Positions 1 to 10,850 of a stretch of DNA of 64,000 bases are shown here, piece after piece. The position numbers and the translations under genes are program-made. The first letter of the stretch is position 1. The number at the start of each line of letters is the position of its first letter. The notes beneath the pieces were generated by a model that made no database searches, had not been told where the DNA came from, and worked only from the letters and a program-made list of their open reading frames with translations. The DNA is from Coix lacryma-jobi var. lacryma-jobi (taxonomy: Eukaryota > Streptophyta > Magnoliopsida > Poales > Poaceae), in assembly GCA_009763385.1 (NCBI GenBank), contig VDCT01000284.1, positions 124,001 through 188,000 on the forward strand, in the 5' to 3' direction.

Positions 1-1248
1 AAACTCAGGGTGGATGGTTTCCAGGTTTGGGCCTCAAAACCTGGGTTGGCGGGTTTACCGGTTTGGGCCTCAAAACCGGGCGGAGGTTCCTATGCGGAAC
101 GGTCGACACGTGGTGGCACCGAGAGGCTTGCGTTGCGGCGAAGCTATTGGTGAGAAGGCGTGGCAGTCGACGTGATGGCACGTGGCGGCATCCTGGAGCT
201 TGCGTCGAGGCGAAGCGAAGGATGAGAAGGCGCGTGGCCGTCGGATGAAAACTGCAGAGTTGGTCGGTTTTACCCCTAGGGGGTATTTGGGTTGAGTGCT
301 TCATGTAAGGGCATTTTTGTCTTCGGACGTGCGACTATATATGTGAAGGGGCTGTGTTGGGCAGCCATCCTTGGAGAGTGCCATTCTCATTTTGCTAGTG
401 TGAGAAGAGGTAGGGTTAGGAAGAGAGGAGTGGCTCTTGTTCTTGAGCTTTTTGCCATCCGTGCTTTGTTGTTGCGAGGAGTGGCTTGTAACCCGACATC
501 ATGTGCTACACAATTCATCATCTTGTATCAATCCAAGGATCAATTTCGTCCTCCTCTTTGTTGACTGAAATTTGGATTGAATTCGCGTTTTGTTCTTCGC
601 GTTTCTTCCTTTCCCCCTTCGGTGATTTCACGAGTTCTTTCGATTCGAAGGGTGGTTTCCGATTTCATTTGAACCAGATCATGCTAGGACGTGAGTTCCC
701 TCTTTCCACCGAAGGATTTCCTCTCTAACCTCACAAGCACATAGATCGGGTCGAAATCGCGTTCGTTCTTTGTTCTTCCCCCTTTTTCTAGTGTACTTCA
801 GATTTCTCTTGAATTAGTTGGTTTGGATCGATGATATCCTAGGATTAGCTTCCCAACACGTAGAAGAACACTTGGGATAAGTTTGGTTGCAGCCACGTTC
901 GATTTGGTGAAGATCCAATCGATTTTGGTTTTGTCCCGAGCAGTTTTTCTGCTCTCTGCTCATCCGCGGAGAGTCCGCGCCCCCAGCGGCGGACAGTCCG
1001 CCATTGACCCGCGAACAGTCTGGGGTCACATCGGACGCTGCACAGCGCTTGGTTTTGGGGGTTCTTCGGTAGTTCCATTGTATCACTAGGACATCTCCTA
1101 GGGTATCCACCTATTAGTAGGTCGTGAACTCACCAGTTGTTTTAGTCTTCGCTTTTGGGGTGATTTTCTGGGACAAGGGCCATCATTTCTCGAGAAGAAG
1201 TTTGAGGCTCCCATTCACCCCCCCTCTGGTCGCCAATTCGGTCCTTCA
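1..1248 (+). repeat. Element B LTR1 (partial, 5' end off-window)
   Basis: The sequence matches LTR2 from about 48306 onward and ends in CCTTCA directly before a primer site. Relative to LTR2 it lacks two stretches in the CGGACAGTCCG-repeat zone (about 969-1046 here, 49264-49620 there), roughly 300 bp in total. It includes hairpin units at 21-44 and 58-79 and a TATA-like box near 336. Confidence 0.9.
336..342 (+). promoter_or_regulatory. TATA-like box of B LTR1
   Basis: TATATAT sits downstream of the hairpin array, in the expected U3 position. The equivalent site in LTR2 is TATATATAT at 48641. It is the best candidate for the Pol II start of B, inferred from position and sequence only. Confidence 0.45.
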
Positions 1249-1263
1249 ATTGGTATCGGAGCC
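1249..1263 (+). other. Primer binding site of B (tRNA-iMet type)
   Basis: ATTGGTATCGGAGCC immediately follows the LTR end. It matches the plant initiator tRNA-Met complement (TGGTATCAGAGC) with one change. The same sequence primes A and F and recurs after B LTR2 at 49861. Confidence 0.9.
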
Positions 1264-1392
1264 AGTTAAGGATCTCTCTACCTTAACCAGTTCCGGATCC
1301 GCGAACGTGACCTTTTAGAGCGGTTTTGCTTCCGACATTTTTCTGTCGAGGTGTTGAGCTTTTGTGTTGCTAACACTAACAATGCTTTCGAA

Positions 1393-2460
1393 ATGGCACC
1401 AAGCTTTTCTTCTAGTGTGTCTTTGTCCTCAAGTTTGAATGATGGACTTGCGATCGAGGACGCCATCTTGGGAAGAAGGAGGAGTGTTGTTGATGAGGTG
1501 GAACGCGTGAGGTGGATGCTTTGCTGGACTTCCTAGGGGATGATGAGAAATCAAACGAGGATCTTATACGTGAACTTGGCAAGGCCAAGAAAGGTACACT
1601 TGTCGCTAGTCTTGGTATTTTGTCCCAACGATTTAATGCTTGTGTTGAGTATAATGATAGAATTCATCAACACTGTGATACCTTGCGTAGTAAGATTGAG
1701 AAGTTGAATTGCTCCATCACTAGGTTAAAATGTGGTCTTTTTCATTGGAAGTCTAGTGCATCTTTACCTTGCACCTCTTGTAGTGACTTGGTTTGGAAGA
1801 ATGATGAGCTATGCTTTTCTCTTGCTAGCTTAAGATCTGAAAAAGAAATGTTAATATCCAATGCTTCCGAACCATGTCTAGTTTGCATTGACTTTCCCAA
1901 GGACCTCGATTGTGCTAAGACTGAATTAGCCTTGCTGAAGTCAAATGCTTTGTTACCATGTGTTTCCTGTGAGTCTTTGCATGCTGAAATTAATAAACTA
2001 AAATTGACTCACACCACATGTGTAGATGAACTTGAGCATGCTAGGGCTGAAATTGATGAGATAAATTCTAGGCCTTGTAGCTCATGCTCTTTGAATAAAA
2101 ATGATTGCCTTACTTCTTGTGCTAATCATGATTCATTGCTTGATGTGAATGGTGATGTTTCTTCCAGCAATTTCATTTGCACATCATACATTGATTTGGA
2201 AAAGGAAGTTTGGGCTTTGAAAGTTTTGCGTGATGATATGAGCGCCAAGTTGGTTGAGCACAATGATATGAGTGCCAACCTTGAGAAGGAAGTTGAACTC
2301 TTGCATACCACATATGCTGAGTGCATTAGAGAGGAGATGGAAAATCTGAAAAATGCTCCTTGTGGTACTTGTGATCGCCTCATGTTTAAGAATGAGGTTT
2401 TAGCTAAAAGATGCAAGAGTCTTTGTGCTAAGTCGTTTGATTCACGCATTTCTTGCAACT
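1393..2460 (+). pseudogene. B gag-like coiled-coil ORF, part 1
   Basis: The reading starts at ATG 1393 and shifts frame once near 1505-1515. It then runs as a long open frame to 2460, where element A splits it. It continues at 12178. The protein is a predicted coiled coil, rich in Leu, Glu and Lys heptads, punctuated by five PCxxC motifs (PCTSC, PCLVC, PCVSC, PCSSC, PCGTC). I read this as the coiled-coil extension found in gag of SIRE/Maximus-type Copia elements. Element F encodes a related region at 23541-24992. B lacks the capsid-like part of gag that A and F carry before this extension. The function is unknown. It could support assembly of virus-like particles or bind metal. Confidence 0.65.
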
Positions 2461-2747
2461 TGAAGGACCGAGAAGCACTCAGAAAGCGACCAGAGGGGGG
2501 GTGAATGGGAGCTTCAAATTTTCCTTTTGGAAACTAGTAGCCACTGTCCCGAGAATCACCCCAAACGACAAACCTTAGAGCTTGCTAGTGTCCACGACCC
2601 TTGATGTAGGGTGGATGCTTCCAAGAAGCACAGCGGGACACTACACAACTCTAGAAAATCAACGCAAAAGACGAAAACCAAATCCGAGAACGGATGAGCA
2701 AACGAGGGACGAATCAGTGCTGAATCAGCAGCATCGGAAGCTGGCTA

Positions 2748-3002
2748 GCGTCCGATGCCCCAGCACCTGCAGCGTCCGATGTGAACAGAGCCCCTCAGGA
2801 ACCTTACTGCATACGCATCGGACGCTGTGAATAGTAAAATCTCAGCGTCCGATGGTCTCACTCCGGCGCGTCCGATGAACAACGGAGCGTCCGGTGATAG
2901 CGTCCGATGCTCCTTAGAAACTGTCAGATCCTGACACGTGGCAACGGAGCCTCCGATGCCAAAGGGGTCAGCGTCCGATGCTACGAACTCGAGCGTCCGA
3001 TG
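2748..3002 (-). repeat. GCGTCCGATG motif array in A 3' LTR
   Basis: About ten copies of GCGTCCGATG or close variants (GCGTCCGGTG, GCCTCCGATG) lie in direct orientation, with one inverted copy (CATCGGACGC). The spacing is irregular, at 10-35 bp. The matching array in the other LTR is at 10597-10850. F carries GCGTCCGGTC and B carries CGGACAGTCCG at the same relative place. Confidence 0.85.
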
Positions 3003-3785
3003 CCCCCGACGCAGTGCAGTTCTTCCGTGAAATCCACTCGATCTTCTCCGAATCAAAAGCACTAGGGCTTAGACTGGATGTGAGAAGTTCCAAGGATGTT
3101 AGTGAGCTATCCCACGGGAATCATGGCTCGAACCTAACTCCAAATTGAGGAATTGGAAGAAATCGGAGCGACGGAGCAAAAACTGATCCAACACGAAAAT
3201 CGTTCGATCTCCTAGACCGTGAGGTTAGAGGAGAATTCCTTCGGTGGAAAGAAGTGCCTTACGATCTAGAACAACTTGGTTCAAACGGATTTCCAAAAGA
3301 CGCACTGAGCAAAGAGATCGATCGACGGGAAAATCGTGGCAAAAAGCAATCCGCGAAGAACATGAACAAAACGCAAATCACAGCCACAAATTTGCAACCG
3401 TGTGGCTACCACACGCTACAATAGTGAGATTACGGTCTCACTTCCTCAAAATCTCATGAACACAGAGGTATTGTTCTCTTCTCTGTGGATCTCAGGTTCG
3501 CTACAGTAGGGGAGTGGGAGAGCAGGAAACCCTATGTGCGTAAGAGCAAATGACTGAGATACTTTGGGAGGAGGGTGTCTCCCGACTACTTATCCTACTA
3601 CTAGCCTAAGTCTATTTCCTACTCTACCCCTCTCTATTCTAATTACAGAGCGAACCAGCTAAACCCTAGGGTTATACTGGACCAACTCGGTGGTAGGTGT
3701 ATCCGACGGCCACGCCCGCACAAACCGAAGCGTTGCCTCGACGCAACCTCCGGATCGCCGCCACGTGCCGCCCTCGCTCTGCACC

Positions 3786-3935
3786 CCCGGTTTTGTGGCC
3801 CAAATCGGGAAACCAGCCTTTTCCAGCCAACCCCCGGTTTTGAGGCCCAAACCGGGAAACCAGCCCACAAGCTTCTGAGTTTTGAGGCCAAACTCAGCAA
3901 ACCCTTAGCGCCCAGGTTTTGAGGCCCAAACCTGG
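3786..3935 (-). repeat. Hairpin array in A 3' LTR (4 units)
   Basis: Four units share the plan stem-TTT-loop-AAA-stem with the loop TGAGGCCC or TGTGGCCC. They lie at 3786-3809 (CCCGG/TCGGG, one mismatch), 3833-3856 (CCCGG/CCGGG), 3875-3897 (CTGAG/CTCAG) and 3912-3935 (CCAGG/CCTGG). Stems differ between units but pairing is preserved. Confidence 0.85.
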
Positions 3936-4324
3936 AAACCGTCCACTCGATGGTTTTTCCCTTGCTCTACCACCAAACCGACGTCGTAGAGGGGATGCAC
4001 CTCCCGTGCACCCCGTCCACCGACACGTGTCCCTGAGTCCACGACTCAGTCAACACATGACCGCAAGTCTTCGCTTGTAGCTGCCACAGGCTGCCAGCCA
4101 CCACAGCTGATCCTCGGGCCTCTGGTCCCTCAGTCCAAGCCTCACGTCCGCCCTTCGCCACTCTCGGTCCATCGGCACGGCACGTCTCTACTTGACCTTC
4201 ACCTCGCCTTCGATCACTGCATCCGTGCTCGACACCTCAACAACACAAGCCGAAGAAGATGCACATCATCCCAGTTGACAATCACTCATCACTCAGAGAC
4301 CCGGCATACACCCATGTATCCGCA

Positions 4325-4335
4325 ATCTCCCCCTT
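4325..4335 (-). other. Polypurine tract of A
   Basis: On the coding strand CAAGGGGGAGAT abuts the 3' LTR start TGCGGATAC. This is the expected primer for plus-strand DNA synthesis. Confidence 0.85.
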
Positions 4336-5810
4336 GATGAGTGCATTGTCAACTACCAACACAAAACATAAGAGAAAGAGAAGAAAGGAGGAAGGAAGAA
4401 GAGAGAACTCAACCAAATGACCCAAAAGCATAGCAAAGCCGAAGAAGGTCAAGTGGAAAGGGCGAAAGAACTTGGTCCCCAAAGACATGGGCAACGGCTC
4501 GACGCAACCAAGCAAAGCAAAGCTAGCCCTCAAGAAGAGGTAGAACAGGCTCAACACCGCTAGCAAACACCAATTGGAGAATCGAAGCAAAAATGCTAGT
4601 CCCTCAAGATAGAGGCACAGAGGCTCAACACAACTAGCAAAGAAAACTCGATACCAATGCCTCCCCCTTAGTTGAACATCCAGGAGACATGCAAACTCTC
4701 CCTCAAATGAACACTTGGGAAGCATAAAAGATTTGCAAATTCTCCCCCTTAGTTGAAAATGCACTAATCAATTAAGAGACTCTCCCCATCAGAAAAAGGC
4801 ACCAACAAAAGTGCGAACATGGGAGGTTCTCCCCCTTCCAACATGCATATGAGTCAGAATGCAAGTTAGCAGCTTCAGGCATATATTCAGGAGAATGCAA
4901 AGATGCTCTAAACAATATAACTCCAATGACTCAACAACAGCATACAAGCTCAGCAAAGGCTCAAACTGATCACCAGATATGAAATATGAACACATGAGCA
5001 GAAAAGAGCAGTTTTGAGTCAAAAGGTATTCACCATCAAAATAGCACTAGCAATGTATAAACAGGAGTCTGAACAAGTGCTAAACATGTATACAAGGTGA
5101 ACTACCCCTAGCAAAGTTCAATCATCATGCTTAAGAATGAATCATACACTTGTGAATTCAACTTTAGATCAGAGTTGCAGCGGTGAAAATACACAAGTTC
5201 AATTATTAGCATGTGAATGCGAGAGGTTGAAAGCTTGTCATTGCCTAACTTTGCAACCGAGCAAAGCCTATGCCGAAGCAATCAGAAGCTTAAAGCTACG
5301 GTTTCGGTCATACAATACACGACTCAAGTTTAACTCAAAGTGCAATGAGAAACCGTCTCGATACCGTGATGTGTTGACAAGCAATCCCATCTCGATCTTT
5401 TCAATTCACTAAACCTTGGTTCAAATTTTAAACATGATATGAACAGACCAAGCAAGTGAAAGACTCAGAACTAGGGACATAGCAACTTAGCATAGATGAA
5501 AAGCACGAGCAAACTCAACACATCCTACACATGCTAGTTGCATATCTCAATGGTGAATATTTTCAGGTTCTAAGTTATTAAGCAAATTCACCATTTCAAA
5601 AATAGCTCAGCTCACAACATGTACTAGTGATCAGAAAGAGCATAAGCTACAAGCATCAACATAAGCATCGGAGCATACTACATAAAGCATAGTTACATTC
5701 TAGTGATTATAAACATCAAGCTCAGAATGTAAATGCGTATGCTAAAATGCAAAAGAAAAGAAAGACAAAAGAGTCAGTCAAATATACAAGATCCAAAATG
5801 TTTCCCCCAA
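4336..5810 (-). other. A 3' untranslated region with extra polypurine-like tracts
   Basis: No convincing ORF is present between the end of RNase H and the polypurine tract. The region holds further AAGGGGGAG-like tracts on the coding strand (about 4661-4670, 4741-4750, 4828-4837). It also holds degenerate repeats built around CTAGTCCCTCAAGA and CTCAACACAACTAGCAAA (about 4500-4660). The same arrangement recurs in F and B. Confidence 0.7.
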
Positions 5811-6905
5811 CTAAAAGGGGAAACACACACCGAGCTCACCCCTCAACCGGTTAAAGGTTGATTCGTCTAAAGGCTTGGTGAAAATATCAGCCAGTTGATG
5901 ATGAGTATCGACATGGCGAAGGTCGATATCACCCTTCTCCTGGTGGTCTCGCAAGAAATGAAAGCGCACATCAATGTGTTTGGTCTTCGAGTGAAGCACG
6001 GGGTTCTTAGCAACGCTAATAGCACTCGTGCTGTCACAAAGCAAAGGAACACGAGTAAAGCTCAGACCAAAATCACGCAAAGTGGCCATCATCCAAAGCA
6101 ACTGGGAACAGCAGCTAGCCGCAGCAACATACTCCGCCTCCATGGTAGACTGGGCGACACTAGACTGCTTGCGAGAAGACCACGAAACAAGAGAAGAACC
6201 AATAAATTGGCAAGTCCCAGAAGTGGACTTGCGCTCAACACGGCAACCAGCGAAATCGGCATCGGAATAACCGCAAAGGGAGAGGGTGGAGGAAGCAGAA
6301 TACCAAATCCCAAACTCAGGTGTGAAACGAAGATACCTGAAAATCCGTTTCACCGCCTGACGGTGAGAGGTGCGCGGCGACGCCTGAAAGCGCGCACACA
6401 GACACACCGCGAACTGGGTGTCCGGGCGTGTCGCCGTCAGGTAGAGGAGCGACCCGATCATGCTTCGGTACTCCTTCTGGTCCACTGCTTCTCCATCCAC
6501 ATCCGCATCCAGGGCAGTCGTCGTCGACATGGGTGTTGGAAGAGGCTTGGCCTCACCCATATCGAACCGCTTCAGCAAGTCCTTGGTGTACTTGCCCTGG
6601 TGCACGAACGTCCCTTCCCGGGATTGCTTGATTTGCAACCCGAGGAAAAACGTCAGCTCGCCCATCATGCTCATCTCGAACTCCCTGCTCATAGTATCTG
6701 CAAACTTGGCAACCAAAGCGTGAGAAGAACCACCAAAAATGATATCATCCACGTAAATCTGGACCAAGAGAGTGTCTTTGCCTTGCTTGAGGAGAAAGAG
6801 CGTTTTATCCACACATCCCATTTTAAAACCCTTAGCAAGCAAAAAGGTTTTGAACCTATCGTACCAGGCTCTAGGGGCTTGTTTCAAACCATATAAAGCT
6901 ATGTG
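5811..6905 (-). pseudogene. A reverse transcriptase (C-terminal part) and RNase H
   Basis: The frame contains the Copia RT motifs ALYGLKQAPRAWY and YVDDI, then the connection domain and RNase H with DADFAG, MEAEYVA and the CDSTSAI aspartate. It ends in ELGVCFPF and a stop at 5811, the usual end of a Copia polyprotein. All catalytic residues that I can identify are present. It is separated from the RT N-terminus by a frameshift near 6905, where TGGAGTG is duplicated compared with F. The enzyme would copy element RNA into DNA inside virus-like particles. Confidence 0.9.
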
Positions 6906-7452
6906 GAGTGTGGAGTTTAAAAACATGGTTTGGAAACTTGGGATTTTCGAAACCGGGGGGTTGCTCAACATAAACCTCTTCTTCTATGTAGCCGTTTAAG
7001 AAGGCACTCTTGACATCCATTTGAAAAAGTTTGAAACCTTTGGATGCAGCAAAGGCCAAGAGTATCCTAATTGCCTCCAAACGAGCTACAGGAGCAAACG
7101 TCTCCTCATAGTCTATCCCCTCCTTCTGACTATAACCCTTCGCTACAAGCCTGGCCTTGTTTCTAACAACGTGGCCATCCTCTCCTTGCTTGTTTTTGAA
7201 AACCCATTTTGTCCCAATAGGCTTACACTCAGGAGGAAGTGGAACTAGAACCCAAACCCGATTTCGCTCAAAATTTTCTAACTCCTCATGCATGGCATTG
7301 ACCCAGTCCGGATCCGTCAAAGCGTGTCCAACATCTCGGGGCTCAAAATTAGCAACAAAAGTAGAATGAGCGAAGTGAGAGATGAGCTGTGACCTGGACC
7401 GAGTAACCCATTCGTCGATGCTGCCGATCATCTGCTGAGGCGGGTGCTGGCG
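6905..7452 (-). pseudogene. A reverse transcriptase N-terminal part
   Basis: This part has the Copia RT signature blocks ELENFERNRVWVLV, GTKWVFKNK, RLVAKGYSQKEGIDY, FAPVARLEAIR and FQMDVKSAFLNG. It lies in the same frame as the integrase C-terminus upstream. A TAG codon (about 7451-7453) replaces the CAG that F has at this point, so the polyprotein would stop between integrase and RT. The 3' side ends in a 7-bp duplication that shifts frame. Confidence 0.9.
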
Positions 7453-8130
7453 CTAGATGTGTCGTGGCGCCTCCCTTGCCGAAGTGGCCTCCCCCTTAAC
7501 AGCAGCTGGTGCCTCCCCGGGTACAAATGGTACCGCTCGGGGTGGCGGATCCCACGGCCCCCAGGAAGAAGAGGTGTCGGGGCCGTGAGTCGTCGTAGAA
7601 GCCGCTCTTTGCGGCACAACAGGTGGAGGGGGTGCTGGATCATCCATACTTTCAGCACCCTCGTCCTCGTTATCAAAAAGAGGCTCATCAACCTCATAAT
7701 CACCTGCACGCTCAAAATGAGAAGAAGGACAAACCATGGTCTCGTCGAAGGTGACATCTGATGTCTCCATGACTCGGTTAGTGTCAAGGTTAAGTACACG
7801 ATATGCTCTAGTGTGAGTGCCATAACCCAAAAATACGCCGTCAGAAGAACGAGACTCAAATTTGTCCAGGTTGCCTTTCTTCGAAATAAAACAGTGGCAA
7901 CCAAAAATTCTAAAATAACTCACCTTGGGCTGTCTACCAAAACGCAACTCATAAGAAGTCTTTTTCAAGAATGCTCTCAAAAAAATGCGATTCGAAATAT
8001 AGCACGCAGTGTTCATAGCTTCGGCCCAATAACGCCTAGGAGTCCTATGCTCATCGAGCATCGTCCTGGCCATCTCAACAAGGGACCGATTCTTCCTCTC
8101 TACAACACCATTTTGAGGCGGTGTGTAAGG
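7453..8130 (-). pseudogene. A integrase C-terminal region
   Basis: It contains MARTMLDEHRTPRRYWAEA, the YISNR and PYELxFG-like block, FGCHCFISK, and FLGYGTHTRAYRV, all typical of Copia integrase after the catalytic core. A Pro- and Ser-rich linker leads toward RT. It is out of frame with the core because one base is missing near 8130-8145 compared with F, so the catalytic glutamate segment falls in the break. Confidence 0.85.
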
Positions 8131-9280
8131 GGAAGAAACTGGTGCTCCAAACCCAAAGAGTTACAAAATTTCTCAAAATCCGAATTTTTGAATTCGGAAC
8201 CAATATCACTCCGAATTGCTCGCATCGAGTTCAAAGGGAACTCGTTCTGAAGACGTAAAATCAGATTGCGAGCAAAGGAGAAAGTCTCGGTCTTCTCGGC
8301 TAAAAAGAAGACCCACGAATATCTCGAAAAGTCATCAACAACAACAAGCACATACCACTTGCCCCCAACCAAGCTCACCCGAGCCGGACCAACAAGGTCC
8401 ATGTGCAAAAGCTCTCCAGGGCGCTTGGTCATGACCTGAGTCACTGGATGGTGAGGAGCGGCAACCATCTTCCCGTGTCTACAAGAGTGACAAACAAGAT
8501 CCTTCTCCATATGCAACTTGGGCAATCCTCGGATTAGGCCAAGTGAACTAAGCCTTGCAAGCAAGTCAAAGCTCAAATGTCCAAGTCTCCTATGCCACTT
8601 CCAAAGATCAGAGGAGGAAGGTCCAGCCACAAGACAATGAGAAGTGCCAAAAGACTCCGAGAAATTCGCACGAAAGACTTTTCCAAAAGGCGAAATCAAA
8701 CATACAAGATTGCCCTGAGGATCCAAAATGCGACTGAGATTCGGTTTAAAACGAATCTCATAGTTGTCGTCAAAGAGTTGCGAAACAGAAAGAAGGTTAA
8801 AATGCAAGTTAGAAACAAGAGCAACATCGCGCAACACAAAATTCTTATTAACTCGCACCGACCCGCAAGACAATACCTTACCTTTGCTATTGTCGCCGAA
8901 GGTTATGTACTCCTTTCCCGCAACAGGGCTAAGGCTGGAGAACCACTTGGCGTTTCCGGTCATGTGCCTCGAGCAACCGGAATCCACCAACCAAATGTCC
9001 TCCAACCGTTTTACCTGGGAGGTGCCGTCGTCGTCCCGAGGGGTGTGCTCCAGCTTGCCGTCGACCTCACCACCAAGCGCCATGGTGCAGAAGCCGTCGT
9101 CGTTGGCGAAGAAGCAGAGACCGTTTAGCTTGTCCTCGATCCTCTTCTTCTTCTCGGACTCGTCATCGCTTGAGAAAGCGGAGTCGTCATCCGAGCCGTC
9201 GACGTCGCTGAGCGTGGCGAAGAACGCACACTGCTCAGCCTGGGCCTTCTCCATGTACTTCTTCTTGATGTACTCCTTGT
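8118..9280 (-). pseudogene. A protease and integrase core
   Basis: From N to C terminus: an acidic linker (SDVDGSDDDSAFSSDDE), retropepsin with LVDSGCSRHMTG (catalytic DSG), the pre-integrase zinc region (WHRRLGHLS, CHSCRHGK), and the integrase core with HMDLVGPARV and VVVDDFSRYSWVFFL. The second catalytic aspartate lies in IRSDIGSEFK. F has SDNGSEF there, so A carries Asn to Ile next to the catalytic aspartate. The frame ends after LEHQF. Protease would mature the polyprotein and integrase would insert the cDNA. Confidence 0.9.
9005..9020 (-). other. Junction where A lacks the 1452-bp segment kept in F
   Basis: On the coding strand A reads CTCCCAG joined to GTAAAACG. In F these two halves are 1452 bp apart (24993 and 23540), separated by a segment that begins GTATCT and ends GATGTAG. 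The join is exact. It could be a splice junction or a deletion between the 5-bp direct repeats TACCT. Confidence 0.75.
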
Positions 9281-10246
9281 CGAACCGCCCCTCCGCTTGT
9301 GCCTCGTGGGGACGTACTTCTCTTTGCGCTTGCCGAAGTCGTACTTGTGCCCATGATCGCCCTTCCCAGATGAATGCTTCTTCTTGGGGCAGTTGGCGAT
9401 GAAGTGGTCAGGGTCGCCGCACTCATAGCATCCTGAGCGTCCTCCTCCGCGGCGACGGTTCATGCGGTTGTTGTGGAACCGCGAGAACCGGTTGGCGAGC
9501 ATTGCTAACTCGTCATCCCCCAAAGACTCAAGCTGGTCCTCTGTGACAGAAAAGAGAGATGATAGAGCAAAACCTCCAGAGGGGTTAGAAGAGCCAGAAA
9601 CCAAAGCCATAGTCGGGCCAGAAGGATTCTCATAAGAAGCCCTCGACATGGCGTCAATCTCACTAGACTTGAGCTTACTAAAGAGCTCGTCGCAGGTGAG
9701 GGTCTCATAGTTAGACGATTCAATGATCGCCTGGACCTTTGAGTCCCACACCGACCGATCAAGAGTGTGCAAAAGCTTCAAAGCCCTCTCATGATCGTCA
9801 AAAGGCAACAGCTCCTTGTTCGCTCTCATCTTGTTGACAATAACCTGAAAGCGAGCGAATAAACTCTCTATGCTCTCGCCAGGCATATGTCGAAAGTTCT
9901 CGTACTCCCGCTTGTGCGACTCGTAAAGACGAGATTTGACTTGGGAGGTTCCCTCATGGAAGCGCATGAGGGTAGCCCAAATCTCACGAGCCGTGGGGAG
10001 GTGAGAAACTCGGTCAAACTCAGACATGCTCAAACAGGAGAAAAGAGCGTTACGCGCTCGGCTATTAGCATCGTGCTCATCTATCTGAAGCTGAGTAACA
10101 CGAGCAGCCAAGACAACGTAATCATCCCTGTTGCAAATCTCCCAAACAGAAGAGCCCATGCTCTGAAGATAGGCCGACATGCGTATCTTCCAATACGCAT
10201 AGTTCGTCCCATCAAAAAACGGCGGTTTGCCCACGCCGCGATCCAT
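9280..10246 (-). pseudogene. A gag (capsid/nucleocapsid)
   Basis: It starts at ATG 10246, about 50 bases after the primer site. The N-terminus (GVGKPPFFDGTNYAYWKIRM) is the usual SIRE-type Copia gag start, followed by the UBN2-like capsid block (LYESHKREYENFRHM, ESIESLFARFQVIVN). The zinc knuckle CYECGDPDHFIANC is near residue 275, followed by a Lys/Arg-rich tail. One base is missing near 9282 compared with F, which throws the frame after RHKRRGG. Gag and pol otherwise form one continuous frame, as is typical for Copia. Confidence 0.9.
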
Positions 10247-10295
10247 GTCGCCTTCTGTGGATCTGGAACCGGCTAAGGTGGAAGATCCTTAACCT

Positions 10296-10309
10296 GCTCC
10301 GATACCAAT
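10296..10309 (-). other. Primer binding site of A
   Basis: On the coding strand ATTGGTATCGGAGC follows the 5' LTR end TCCTTCA. It is complementary to initiator tRNA-Met and identical to the site in B. Confidence 0.9.
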
Positions 10310-10596
10310 TGAAGGACCGAGAAGCACTCAGAAAGCGACCAGAGGGGGGGTGAATGGGAGCTTCAAATTTTCCTTTTCGAAACTAGTAGCCACTGTCCCG
10401 AGAATCACCCCAAACGACAAACCTTAGAGCTTGCTAGTGTCCACGACCCTTGATGTAGGGTGGATGCTTCCAAGAAGCACAGCGGGACACTACACAACTC
10501 TAGAAACCCAACGCAAAAGACGGAAACCAAATCCGAGAACGGATGAGCAAACGAGGGACGAATCAGTGCTGAATCAGTAGCATCGGAAGCTGGCTA

Positions 10597-10850
10597 GCGT
10601 CCGATGCCCCAGCACCTGCAGCGTCCGATGTGAACAGAGCCCCTCAGGAACCTTACTGCATACGCATCGGACGCTGTGAACAGTAAATCTCAGCGTCCGA
10701 TGGTCTCACTCCGGCGCGTCCGATGAACAACGGAGCGTCCGGTGATAGCGTCCGATGCTCCTTAGAAATTGTCAGATCCTGACACGTGGCAACGGAGCCT
10801 CCGATGCCAAAGAGGTCAGCGTCCGATGCTACGAACTCGAGCGTCCGATG
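10597..10850 (-). repeat. GCGTCCGATG motif array in A 5' LTR
   Basis: The order of copies is the same as at 2748-3002 with only a few substitutions, so the array is inherited through reverse transcription and has not been generated independently in each LTR. Confidence 0.85.

Larger units (their letters stand above)
2461..4324 (-). repeat. Element A 3' LTR
   Basis: On the + strand it begins TGAAGGACC and ends GTATCCGCA, so on the coding strand it runs TGCGGATAC to TCCTTCA. It is nearly identical to 10310-12172. It contains the GCGTCCGATG array (2748-3002) and the hairpin array (3786-3935). Confidence 0.95.

Noticed and set aside
1..248. Small ORFs rich in FGLKTG or RPKPGN repeats at LTR hairpin arrays
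   Set aside because: The repeated peptide is a by-product of the hairpin DNA repeat. The frames differ between copies and are open on both strands.
5895..6896. Long + strand open frame (333 codons) opposite RT/RNase H of element A
   Set aside because: It is the antisense shadow of a strongly conserved RT-RNase H frame, has no recognisable domain, and is broken in the homologous region of F.
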